A program made the position numbers and the translations under genes. The notes beneath the pieces were generated by a model. The model was not told where the DNA came from, made no database searches, and saw nothing but the letters and a program-made list of their open reading frames with translations. Shown here piece after piece: positions 44,984 to 52,512 of a DNA stretch of 64,000 nt; position 1 is the stretch's first letter, and every line of letters begins with the position of its first letter. Source of the DNA: Phaeobacter gallaeciensis DSM 26640 (GTDB taxonomy: Bacteria; Pseudomonadota; Alphaproteobacteria; Rhodobacterales; Rhodobacteraceae); NCBI RefSeq assembly GCF_000511385.1, contig NC_023137.1, positions 2,115,001 through 2,179,000 of the forward strand, in the 5' to 3' direction.

Positions 44984-46318
44984 TTAGCCCATCAGGCTGG
45001 CGTGGATATCCATAGCGGCGTCGCGACCTTCGGCGACGGCTGTCACGGTGAGATCTTCTCCACCAGAGGCGCAATCCCCCCCGGCCCAGACCCCGGCAAG
45101 CGACGTGCGGCCCCGCCCGTCCACCTTGATCTTGCGCCCTTCAAGCGCCAGCGCATCAGGCTGATCCTCCAGCGTCTGTCCAATCGCCTTGTAGATCTGA
45201 TCCGCTGCTATCCGCACCGTCTCTCCGGTGCCGCTCAACTGGCCGCCCTCGCTTTTGGTATATTCCAGCTCGATTTCAGCACAGGCACCGTTGCCATGCA
45301 CCGCGACAGGTTGAACATTGAACAACAGGCGCACCCCTTTGGTTGCAGCCAGATCCTGCTCAAAGCGGCTTGCGCCCATGGCGTCACGGCCCCGGCGATA
45401 GGCGATGGTCACAGTCTCTGAACCAAGAAGCTTGGATTGCACCGCTGCATCCACTGCCGTCATCCCGCCGCCGATCACAACCACATTGCGCCCAACCGGC
45501 AGATTGGTCAGATCCTCGGCCTGGCGCAGCTCCGCGATAAAGTCGACCGCGTCACGCACACCATCCTTGTCCTCGCCCTCCGCACGCAGCGCATTGACGC
45601 CGCCAAGACCGATCGACAGGAACACCGCATCATAATCGGCTTTGAGCGCGTCCAAGCTCAGCTCAGCTCCGAGCTTCTTGCCGTATTCCACGGTGATCCC
45701 ACCGATTTGAAGCAGCCAATCCACTTCACGGCTGGCGAAATTCTCGGTCGATTTATAGGCGGCAATCCCAAATTCGTTGAGGCCACCCGCCTTGGGCCGG
45801 GCCTCATAGATGACTACATCATTGCCCAGCATTGCCAGACGGTGCGCCGCTGCCAATCCTGCAGGGCCCGCGCCTACCACAGCGACCCGCTTGCCCGTTG
45901 CCGCTGCGCGCGTGAAGGGATGCACGCCCTTCTCCATCAACGTGTCGGTGGCATGGCGCTGCAGGCGACCGATCTCAACCGGCTTGCCCTCAGCCGCCTC
46001 GCGGACGCAGGCTTCCTCACAGAGTGTCTCGGTCGGACACACCCGGGCGCACATGCCGCCAAGGATGTTCTGTTCCAGAATAGTCTTCGCTGCCGCTTCC
46101 GGATGGCCGGTCTGAATCTCGCGAATGAACTGAGGAATGTCGATGGTGGTGGGACATGCCGTCATGCAGGGCGCATCGTAGCAGAAATAACAGCGATCCG
46201 CTGCCACTGCCGCCTCATGCGCCTCATATTGTGGATGCAGGTCTCCAAAGTTATCGGCAATTTCGGAGGCGGACAAACGCCCTGCCTGGATGCCGGATGC
46301 CTGATGGCTGGTCGCCAT
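44984..46318 (-). CDS. preT: NAD-dependent dihydropyrimidine dehydrogenase subunit PreT
   Basis: 444 aa. The N-terminal Cys-rich domain (CYFCYDAPCMTACPTTIDIP; GGMCARVCPTETLCEEACV) holds two [4Fe-4S] clusters. FAD motif VAVVGAGPAGLAAAHRL follows at about residue 130 and the NAD(H) motif VVVIGGGMTAVDAA at about 275. The fold is that of the glutamate synthase small subunit. It passes electrons from NADH to PreA. A RutR-like box lies 56 bp upstream of its start, which points to pyrimidine induction together with the 42643 operon. Confidence 0.94.
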   Translation of the reverse strand: MATSHQASGIQAGRLSASEIADNFGDLHPQYEAHEAAVAADRCYFCYDAPCMTACPTTIDIPQFIREIQTGHPEAAAKTILEQNILGGMCARVCPTETLCEEACVREAAEGKPVEIGRLQRHATDTLMEKGVHPFTRAAATGKRVAVVGAGPAGLAAAHRLAMLGNDVVIYEARPKAGGLNEFGIAAYKSTENFASREVDWLLQIGGITVEYGKKLGAELSLDALKADYDAVFLSIGLGGVNALRAEGEDKDGVRDAVDFIAELRQAEDLTNLPVGRNVVVIGGGMTAVDAAVQSKLLGSETVTIAYRRGRDAMGASRFEQDLAATKGVRLLFNVQPVAVHGNGACAEIELEYTKSEGGQLSGTGETVRIAADQIYKAIGQTLEDQPDALALEGRKIKVDGRGRTSLAGVWAGGDCASGGEDLTVTAVAEGRDAAMDIHASLMG

Positions 46319-46643
46319 TGGGTGTCTCCCTGGATTTGGTTTTTATGCAAATCAGAGTGCCACAGTTTGATTTTTTATCAACTGGTAAAATTTTTAACCC
46401 GTCGATTTTCTAAATCACCCTCTTGAAGGAAGAGCAGCAACACATTGCGATCAAATAATAATACTCCCCTGCTCAAAAGTTGAGCAGCAAAGGGAAAGCC
46501 CCCCAATCGGCAGATTTATGCAGATAGCGCACTCGAAATAGGGTCAGCACAGTTGCCCCAAACAAGACAAAAGACGCCCCTCCGCCCGAAACAATCGAAC
46601 AGAAAGCCGCCTCAACAAGATCTGATTAGATGCGCGGTCCTGG
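46319..46643. promoter_or_regulatory. Intergenic region upstream of preT with RutR-like box
   Basis: 325 bp without a gene. TTTATCAACTGGTAAA at 46374-46389 matches the box at 42730 in 13 of 16 positions, the mismatches leaving the central TCAACTGGT core. The surrounding DNA is AT-rich, as expected of the preTA promoter. From 46420 to 46643 I see nothing except a short repeat GAGCAGCAA (46430 and 46480 regions). Confidence 0.7.
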
Positions 46644-47039
46644 TTAGGCGAGCATCGCGGTGGCTTCAATCTCGATCTTGGCGCGATCTTCTACAAGCCC
46701 CGCAACCACCACCATCGTCATTGCAGGAAAATGGTAACCCATGACAGCCCGATAGGCCGCCCCGACCTCACGCTGATGCGCCAGATACTCGGCCTTGTCG
46801 GTCACATACCAGGTCAGCCGGGTGATGTCGCTGGCGCTGCCACCAGCTTCCTGCACGACTGCCAGAATATTCTCCAGCGCCTGGCTCATCTGACCGATGA
46901 AATCGTCCGTCTCAAAGACCTGATCCGCAGTCCAGCCAATCTGGCCGCCAACAAACAGCACCCGCCCCTCGCCGATCATGCCGTTGGCATAGCCTTTGGC
47001 AGGTTTCCAGCCTTCGGGGTGCACATTCACTGTCGGCAT
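46644..47039 (-). CDS. RidA/YjgF-family protein
   Basis: 131 aa from the ATG at 47039. RidA fold, with GRVLFVGGQIGWTADQVFE and MSQALENILAVVQEAGG as in the family, and a C-terminal IEIEATAML. Canonical RidA deaminates reactive enamines/imines through a conserved Arg in IPRxRVA; here the equivalent region is AMTMVVVAGLVED, with no Arg, so imine deaminase activity is doubtful. RutC of the oxidative pyrimidine pathway is in the same superfamily, but the nearby pathway is the reductive one. It is separately transcribed. Confidence 0.88.
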   Translation of the reverse strand: MPTVNVHPEGWKPAKGYANGMIGEGRVLFVGGQIGWTADQVFETDDFIGQMSQALENILAVVQEAGGSASDITRLTWYVTDKAEYLAHQREVGAAYRAVMGYHFPAMTMVVVAGLVEDRAKIEIEATAMLA

Positions 47040-47144
47040 GTTTGGCTCCTGTCCTGAGCGCGACGATCCGCGCAACCACTTTCAGGTCCCAATATCCACT
47101 AGGATGAAATTTACTTCAAGCTTAAAATATGCAAACTTAAAGAA

Positions 47145-47174
47145 CAAAAAAGCCCTCCGCGAACACGAAGGGCC
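47145..47174 (-). terminator. Rho-independent terminator of gapR
   Basis: On the minus strand GGCCCTTCG...CGGAGGGC folds into an 8-bp stem with a short loop and is followed by TTTTTTGTTC. It lies 37 bp after the gapR stop. Confidence 0.88.
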
Positions 47175-47210
47175 AAACAGGCTTGCGCCATCATGTAAGG
47201 CCATATCGGC

Positions 47211-47474
47211 TCACATACCGAGCGCTTCCTTGTACATTTCAAGAACCGCTTCTTCTTCGGCGATATCGTCTTTGTCGCGCTTGCGCAGCGCGATCACCTT
47301 ACGGATCACCTTGGTGTCGTAACCGCGCGCTTTGGCTTCGGCCATGATCTCTTTCTGCTGCTCAGCAAGATCTTTTTTCTCAGCGTCCAGACGCTCAAAC
47401 CGTTCAATAAACTGGCGCAATTCACCAGCGGTCACACGGTAGCTGTCGCTTTTTTCGTCTTCGGTCATATCCAT
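47211..47474 (-). CDS. gapR: GapR-family DNA-binding protein (DUF2312)
   Basis: 87 aa from the ATG at 47474; an open extension to 47648 is unlikely given the family length (about 89 aa in Caulobacter). The sequence is almost fully helical and charged (ELRQFIERFERLDAEKKDLAEQQKEIMAEAKARGYDTKVIRKVIALRKR), exactly the DUF2312 pattern. GapR tetramers clamp overtwisted, AT-rich DNA ahead of replication and transcription and stimulate topoisomerases. It is a single gene with its own terminator. High confidence because the family is very conserved in Alphaproteobacteria. Confidence 0.93.
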   Translation of the reverse strand: MDMTEDEKSDSYRVTAGELRQFIERFERLDAEKKDLAEQQKEIMAEAKARGYDTKVIRKVIALRKRDKDDIAEEEAVLEMYKEALGM

Positions 47475-47706
47475 CGTGGGCTCCGTCGGCAAAGGGTGGA
47501 AACTCGGGTCAGCCCTCCAGATACAATCGCGCCCCTTGCTCCGCAAGCGGTGATAGGGAGATCCGACACTCGACCTGCCCGAATAGGCTAAAACGACCAC
47601 AGTCAGTATACGCACCCGACCACGGCTGGCTTGCCCTGCCTCGGGCAATCAGGTAGGCGCAGGCCGAACACGATCGGCGCAGCGATGCGCGCCACTGGAG
47701 AGTGCC

Positions 47707-47928
47707 ATGTACGAGATTATGGTTTGGGCCGGAGCGGCCGTATCTGTAGCAGGTCTGATCGGGCTGATGTGGAGCGTTGTGCGCGTAATGCAAGCCAAAC
47801 GGCAAAAACTGGACGACGACGCCCTGCGCACGGTGGTTCAGAAGGTGCTACCCTATAATCTTGGCGCGTTATTTCTGTCGGTCATTGGGCTGATGCTCGT
47901 CATGCTGGGGCTGACACTGGGCGGCTGA
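47707..47928 (+). CDS. Small two-helix membrane protein
   Basis: 73 aa from the ATG at 47707 after GGAGAG. Two predicted membrane helices: residues 4-28 (VWAGAAVSVAGLIGLMWSVV) and 48-72 (LGALFLSVIGLMLVMLGLTLGG), with a basic loop (AKRQKLDDDALRTVVQKVL) between. Hydrophobic residues, charge distribution and a normal start argue for a real gene. It is divergent from gapR and followed by a long inverted repeat. Function unknown. Confidence 0.75.
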   Translation: MYEIMVWAGAAVSVAGLIGLMWSVVRVMQAKRQKLDDDALRTVVQKVLPYNLGALFLSVIGLMLVMLGLTLGG

Positions 47929-47968
47929 TCGCTAACGCAAAACGGCCATGGCTATCGCAGCCGACGAC

Positions 47969-48006
47969 ACCTAGATGTGGCCGTCCCAAGACACCTACAT
48001 CTAGGT
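47969..48006. repeat. 10-bp inverted repeat between convergent small genes
   Basis: ACCTAGATGT at 47969-47978 and ACATCTAGGT at 47997-48006 are exact reverse complements with an 18-nt spacer. It lies between the stops of the convergent genes ending at 47928 and 48041. No T-tract, so an operator-like or transcript-end structure; unassigned. Confidence 0.5.
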
Positions 48007-48040
48007 CTATCTCCCCATGCAAAACGAGGTCGGCGCGGCT

Positions 48041-48271
48041 TCAGACGGGCATGTTGTCGAACATTTCCTCGGCCGCTTCCTCACTGAGCATCTGCTCCAA
48101 CCGCTGCATGCGGCTTGGAACGCGGCCACCCGCGACCCGCAAACGGGTCAGTGTTCGGCTGAACTCAGAATATAAAACTAGCCGATCCAGCCGATGCGCA
48201 GCCAGTATTCTGCGTTCCAGCCCTTGTGCTTGCTGCATAAGATTGTCGATCTTCCCGTTATCACTGGTCAT
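48041..48271 (-). CDS. Small hypothetical protein
   Basis: 76 aa from the ATG at 48271, which has a strong ribosome site (GGGAGGAG). The sequence is helical and charged (IDNLMQQAQGLERRILAAHRLDRLVLYSEFSRTLTRLRV) and ends with an acidic tail. I recognise no family. It is convergent with the two-helix protein gene. Good start and codon use make it likely real. Confidence 0.7.
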   Translation of the reverse strand: MTSDNGKIDNLMQQAQGLERRILAAHRLDRLVLYSEFSRTLTRLRVAGGRVPSRMQRLEQMLSEEAAEEMFDNMPV

Positions 48272-48617
48272 TCTGCACTCCTCCCTTGGACCTGCATGTC
48301 GGGCCGCATCAGCGACATAGCCCGGATGCTCAGCAGGATTGCCGGAGACTGCACAACAGCCTTCCAACTCCATACCGGCACCCGAATTTTAACGCAGTTC
48401 ATCGTGGCTCATCACACCGCTGTCGCAATGATAGCAGGAATCCCGCTATCCGACCTTGAGCAAGATCAACCATAGCGGGAAATCACAATCATGCAAGTCA
48501 GCGAACCGAACATGGCCGTCTCTTTCGACGGGCTATAGCCATGCAAGTTTTATCGCCTGCGCCCTTGTACATATTCACATTTTAATATATGTAATAAGAA
48601 GCAGCAGGAGGTCCCCC
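48272..48617. promoter_or_regulatory. Intergenic region upstream of the persulfide dioxygenase operon
   Basis: 346 bp without a convincing gene. CCCGCTAT at 48442-48449 is the reverse complement of ATAGCGGG at 48472-48479. CATGCAAGT occurs twice (48492 and 48541). An AT-rich inverted repeat at 48568-48593 (next entry) is the probable operator. Confidence 0.5.
48568..48593. promoter_or_regulatory. AT-rich inverted repeat, candidate BigR/SqrR-type operator
   Basis: TACATAT at 48568-48574 and ATATGTA at 48587-48593, spaced by 12 bp, stand 25 bp upstream of the dioxygenase start. BigR/SqrR (ArsR-family sulfide sensors) bind AT-rich dyads in front of such operons. The regulator gene itself is not in the window. 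Confidence 0.55.
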
Positions 48618-49481
48618 ATGAAGCCGATCGTCAAAGCGTTTTTTGATGAACAGACAAACACCGTATCTTACGTCGTGCGCGAGCCGGATGGCACCGCCTG
48701 CGCCCTGATCGATTCCGTTCTGGATTTCGATCACGCAGCCGGTCGCACCGACACCCGGTCTGCCGATGAGATGATCGCCTGGGTGAAGGCCGAGGGTCTG
48801 CGCGTTGAGTGGATCCTTGAAAGCCACGTCCACGCCGACCACCTCTCAGCCGCCCCCTACCTTCAGGAGCATCTGGGGGGTAAAATCGGCATCGGGGCCA
48901 ATATCACCCTGGTGCAGGATACCTTTGGCAAGGTTTTCAACGAAGGCACGGAATTTCAACGCGATGGCAGCCAGTTTGATGCGCTGTTCCGCGAGGGCGA
49001 CAGTTTCCACATCGGACAACTGCGCGGTGATGTACTTCACACACCAGGCCACACACCCGCCTGTCTTACCTATGTGATCGGGGATGCTGCATTTGTGGGC
49101 GACACACTGTTTATGCCCGACTTTGGCACCGCCCGCTGCGATTTCCCCGGTGGCTCCTCCGAAGCCCTGTTTCAGTCGATCCAGAAAATCCTGACGCTCC
49201 CCGATGAGACCCGTATTTTTGTCGGCCATGACTACAAGGCACCGGGTCGAGACGATTATGCCTGGGAAACCACGGTGGGTGAGCAGAAAGCGCTCAACAT
49301 CCACATTGGTCGGGGCCGCCCGATAGAGGACTTCGTCGCTATGCGGGATGCTCGCGATGCAACACTGTCCATGCCGCGTCTGATCCTGCCATCTCTGCAG
49401 GTCAATATGCGCGCAGGCCAGATGCCGGACGCAGATGCAGACGGGAATGTCTACCTGAAGGTGCCGATCAACAAACTCTGA
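48618..49481 (+). CDS. Persulfide dioxygenase / Blh-type MBL-fold sulfur hydrolase
   Basis: 287 aa from the ATG at 48618 after AGGAGG. The metal motif HVHADH holds His70, His72, Asp74 and His75, then HTPGHTPA and a late His (FVGHDYKAPG). The pattern ESHVHADHLSAAPYL and LPDETRIFVGHDY is typical of the ETHE1/SdoA/Blh branch, which oxidises glutathione persulfide to sulfite. The downstream split YeeE/YedE and DUF442 genes are the usual partners in BigR-regulated sulfide-detoxification operons. Confidence 0.9.
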   Translation: MKPIVKAFFDEQTNTVSYVVREPDGTACALIDSVLDFDHAAGRTDTRSADEMIAWVKAEGLRVEWILESHVHADHLSAAPYLQEHLGGKIGIGANITLVQDTFGKVFNEGTEFQRDGSQFDALFREGDSFHIGQLRGDVLHTPGHTPACLTYVIGDAAFVGDTLFMPDFGTARCDFPGGSSEALFQSIQKILTLPDETRIFVGHDYKAPGRDDYAWETTVGEQKALNIHIGRGRPIEDFVAMRDARDATLSMPRLILPSLQVNMRAGQMPDADADGNVYLKVPINKL

Positions 49482-49600
49482 TTTCAGAACTTCCGGATGG
49501 GGCCGCCCTAACGCCACCCATTTCGCAGACGGCTGCCAGATCCGGTGCGACAAGGGCCCGAGTTCCCAGCCATAGATTGATAGATCACAAGGATTTCACC

Positions 49601-50029
49601 ATGAATATAGACTGGATCTGGGGGCTGATTGGTGGCGTGCTGATCGGCACGGGCGGTGCGGTGTACCTGCTCGGCAATGGGCGTATCATGGGGGCTAGCG
49701 GCATTCTTGGCGGCCTGATTGACGGCAGCGGTCGCAACAACGCGGCTGAACGGCTGGCCTTCATTGCAGGCGTAGTTCTGGTCCCGCTGGTCATGTGGCT
49801 GACCGTCGCCGAAGCGCCGGATACGCATCTCACCCCGAACACAGCGGTGATTGTCGCCGCCGGACTTCTGGTAGGACTTGGCACGCGGATTGCCAATGGC
49901 TGCACGTCCGGTCACGGCGTCTGTGGCATCTCCCGGCTGTCCCTGCGCGGGTTGATCGCAACCATCATCTACATTCTAGCCGGTGCTCTGACACTGGCTC
50001 TGTTCCGCCATGTCTGGAGCCTGATCTGA
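49601..50029 (+). CDS. YeeE/YedE-family membrane protein, first half
   Basis: 142 aa with about four membrane helices. The conserved ANGCTSGHGVCGISRLS segment contains the cysteines that bind or relay sulfur in the TsuA/YeeE family. In TsuA the two halves are fused; here they are two genes. The ATG at 49601 follows AAGGA. The TGA stop overlaps the next ATG (TGATG), so the halves are translationally coupled. Likely thiosulfate or other sulfur-compound transport. Confidence 0.88.
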   Translation: MNIDWIWGLIGGVLIGTGGAVYLLGNGRIMGASGILGGLIDGSGRNNAAERLAFIAGVVLVPLVMWLTVAEAPDTHLTPNTAVIVAAGLLVGLGTRIANGCTSGHGVCGISRLSLRGLIATIIYILAGALTLALFRHVWSLI

Positions 50030-50460
50030 TGCGTCTTCTTCTGTCTTTCTTAGCTGGCGGGCTGTTTGGTCTCGGCCTGTTTCTCTCTGGCATGACCGAC
50101 ACGCAAAAGGTTCAGGGCTGGCTTGATATATTCGGCGCGTGGGATCCGACGCTGGCCTTTGTGATGGGCGGGGCCATACTGCCGATGGCGCTGGCCTGGC
50201 AATTGACCCGCGGTCGTGCGCCACTGGTCGGCGGCCACTTTCCGTCTCCCCCACGGCAGGAACTGGACCGACGGCTGATCATCGGATCTATCCTGTTTGG
50301 CATTGGCTGGGGGCTGGCTGGCCTCTGCCCCGGACCGGCGATTGCCTCTCTCAGCTATGGCGGCACCGGCGGCATCATTTTCATCGCAGCAATGCTCCTC
50401 GGTATGATCGCGGCGCCTGCAGTCGCCCTGCGACTGGACCGCGCGGCTGCAAGCGCGTAA
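50029..50460 (+). CDS. YeeE/YedE-family membrane protein, second half
   Basis: 143 aa with about four helices. The characteristic motif is GLCPGPAIASLSYGG with the essential Cys. It is the companion of the preceding gene; together they give the size of one full YeeE/TsuA protein. The start overlaps the upstream stop. In the persulfide operon they probably move thiosulfate, sulfite or persulfide-derived sulfur across the membrane. Direction of transport is unknown. Confidence 0.88.
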   Translation: MRLLLSFLAGGLFGLGLFLSGMTDTQKVQGWLDIFGAWDPTLAFVMGGAILPMALAWQLTRGRAPLVGGHFPSPPRQELDRRLIIGSILFGIGWGLAGLCPGPAIASLSYGGTGGIIFIAAMLLGMIAAPAVALRLDRAAASA

Positions 50461-50471
50461 AAGGCAGGATC

Positions 50472-50930
50472 ATGGACCCACGCACGTTGACCCCCCGCTA
50501 CTCCGTCTCGCCGCAAATTTCGGTTGAGGACCTGCCGCAGCTGGCCGCCGCCGGATTCACCATGGTAATCTGCAACCGCCCTGATGCTGAGGTTCCGCCC
50601 AGCCATCAGGCCGATGCCATCCGCACCGCTGCCGAGGCGCAGGGATTGCGGTTCAAGGTGCTGCCATTGACCCACCAGACCATGACACCAGAGAATGTCG
50701 CCAAGCAGCAAGCGTTTGTTGAGGCTTCGGATGGTCCGGTACTGGCTTATTGCGCATCCGGCACCCGCTGCTCGGTTGTCTGGGCATTGGGCCAAGCGCC
50801 GCTTATGCCGGTGGACGAGATCCTCGCCACCACTGCAGAGGCCGGTTATCAGCTTGATGGGCTGCGCCCGACGTTGATGGCGGTGGCCACTCAGGCAGCA
50901 CAGGCAGCCCCTGCTGAAAACGACATCTGA
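50472..50930 (+). CDS. DUF442 (TIGR01244) sulfur-transferase/phosphatase-like protein
   Basis: 152 aa. The active-site loop is AYCASGTRCS, i.e. CxSGTR, close to the rhodanese and dual-specificity-phosphatase loop. In other bacteria this domain is fused to the N-terminus of Blh (beta-lactamase hydrolase-like protein); here it is a separate gene at the end of the operon, 11 bp after the second YeeE gene. It may transfer persulfide sulfur between glutathione and the dioxygenase. Function inferred. Confidence 0.85.
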   Translation: MDPRTLTPRYSVSPQISVEDLPQLAAAGFTMVICNRPDAEVPPSHQADAIRTAAEAQGLRFKVLPLTHQTMTPENVAKQQAFVEASDGPVLAYCASGTRCSVVWALGQAPLMPVDEILATTAEAGYQLDGLRPTLMAVATQAAQAAPAENDI

Positions 50931-50987
50931 CACGTCAGCTGAAACTCTAGCTGTAGATGAGCTTCACACTGTAAGACGCGGAAATAT

Positions 50988-51016
50988 AATGGCAGTCCGG
51001 GTCACGCACTGCCATT
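50988..51016. terminator. Hairpin between convergent DUF442 and FliM-like genes
   Basis: AATGGCAGT at 50988-50996 pairs with ACTGCCATT at 51008-51016, followed on + by AATTCTT. It lies 57 bp after the DUF442 stop and 30 bp from the FliM-like stop on the opposite strand. Confidence 0.65.
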
Positions 51017-51046
51017 AATTCTTCTCGGGTTCTCAGCCTTAAGGGT

Positions 51047-52432
51047 TCACCCGGTGCCACTGTTCAGCCCGGCAAGATCAGAGATTTCCACCGCAGCGGC
51101 GTCCGCGCTGAAATCGCCAAGGCCGTCACCTAGGCCATCCCCGAGGTCATCGCCCATCGGCATCGCACCAAGGTCTGGCAGATCTCCAAGATCGGGTAGA
51201 TCGCCGGACATGGCGTCACCAAGCCCATCACCCAAACCGTCGCCAAGGCCATCAGGAAGGTCGCCCGCCATCGGCATGCCCGCCAGATCACCACCAAGGT
51301 CGCCGCCCAGATCACCTCCGAGGTCACCGCCCAGATCGCCGCCAAAGCCGCCTAGATCGCCCCCGAGATCACCGATCCCATCGCCAAGGCCTCCGGCCAT
51401 GCCGCCCATGGGATCCTGTAACCCATCAGCCGCGACAGAGAGATCCAAGGTTGGTGGTTCATGTTCCAGCGCACCGGCACCACCGCCCATGTGGGACGAA
51501 AACGCACCCTCGTCGGCGGCATTGTCGTTCACCAGTTTCGTACGAGGATCAGTTAGCCTGACAGCGCGGGCGCCATTCATCTGGCCCAGACGCCCCTGAG
51601 CGATGGCCTGACCGCTGATAGATATCATTTCCGTCTCATAGAGGTAGGCCTGATCTAGCGGCAGAAGATCTCCTTCCTCAAGCGAGGAAAATTCGTTCGC
51701 GGGGACCTTCATCTTGCACAGAACAGCGCGCAGCTCGGCCCGCATGGATCCCATATTGCTTCCCAGCGATGGGCCGGCCTGATGGGCGTTTTGGCCGGCC
51801 TCGCCCAGATCCTCGGGCGAAGGCTCAGGCAGGATCAAGGTCAGCCCGCCTTGCATCGCCCCACAGGCAAGATCCAGCGTCAGCTCAATCACCCGGTAGT
51901 CTTCCGCCTCAAGCCCCAGAACAAGGCTGCGCACATCCTCGACCTGTGCTCCGAAACGATAGCCGGAGAAAATCGCCTCATCTTTCTGCTGGACCAGCAT
52001 GGAGACCACCTTGGCAAAGGTGCGCTCAAGAAAATCGGCAACCATGGCGGCGTCTGTCGGGGTGTAGTTCCGCTCGCTCGGCGCCTTACCCAGAACCTGC
52101 CCCATGGTCTGCTGTTGAATAAGGGCGGTTACGGTCGGTGCATCCAGCGTGGCGGCCCCAATTCGCCCGTGCGGCCCATCCAACACCACCAACAGATGCT
52201 TGTCCGACAAATGTGGTGGCAGGTCTTCGGGAATGCGGTTGGCCTGACGCGCGGCCAGCACCGCCACGGGAAGATCACACAGATCCGCTGCCGCCCGCGC
52301 AATCGAACGGCGCAAGGCCTTAAGGGTCAGGGAACTGGTTAGCCCGCCCTTGCCCTCCTTGGTGGCTGCCAGTTTGCGGGCCAAGACCCCGCCGCCACCA
52401 GTCGCTGCTGATTCCGATTTCGTTTCAGACAT
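51047..52432 (-). CDS. FliM/FliN-family flagellar-switch-like protein with Gly-Asp-Leu repeat tail
   Basis: 461 aa. Residues about 30-240 correspond to a FliM-like middle region (LTLKALRRSIARAAADLCD), and the SpoA/FliMN domain follows at about 230-300 (LRAVLCKMKVPANEFSSLEEGDLLPLD, RLGQMNGARAVRLTD). The last 130 residues are a low-complexity tail of GDLGG, GDGLGDGLGD and PDLGDLPDLG repeats. Ordinary FliM is about 330 aa with no tail. It is remote from any flagellar cluster here. A motor or secretion C-ring role is inferred; function of the tail is unknown. Confidence 0.82.
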   Translation of the reverse strand: MSETKSESAATGGGGVLARKLAATKEGKGGLTSSLTLKALRRSIARAAADLCDLPVAVLAARQANRIPEDLPPHLSDKHLLVVLDGPHGRIGAATLDAPTVTALIQQQTMGQVLGKAPSERNYTPTDAAMVADFLERTFAKVVSMLVQQKDEAIFSGYRFGAQVEDVRSLVLGLEAEDYRVIELTLDLACGAMQGGLTLILPEPSPEDLGEAGQNAHQAGPSLGSNMGSMRAELRAVLCKMKVPANEFSSLEEGDLLPLDQAYLYETEMISISGQAIAQGRLGQMNGARAVRLTDPRTKLVNDNAADEGAFSSHMGGGAGALEHEPPTLDLSVAADGLQDPMGGMAGGLGDGIGDLGGDLGGFGGDLGGDLGGDLGGDLGGDLAGMPMAGDLPDGLGDGLGDGLGDAMSGDLPDLGDLPDLGAMPMGDDLGDGLGDGLGDFSADAAAVEISDLAGLNSGTG

Positions 52433-52512
52433 AGGTTGTAAACCTGCCCCTCTCGCACCGCTTTGCCCTAGGTTTATCCAAGAGTGGTTACCAATAACTT
52501 TACGCTAAACAG

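Noticed and set aside
51047..51500. GGDLGGDLG-type repeats read as RTX calcium-binding repeats of a toxin
   Set aside because: RTX nonapeptides follow GGxGxDxLx; the pattern here is different and the host protein is a FliM/SpoA-domain protein with no secretion signal.
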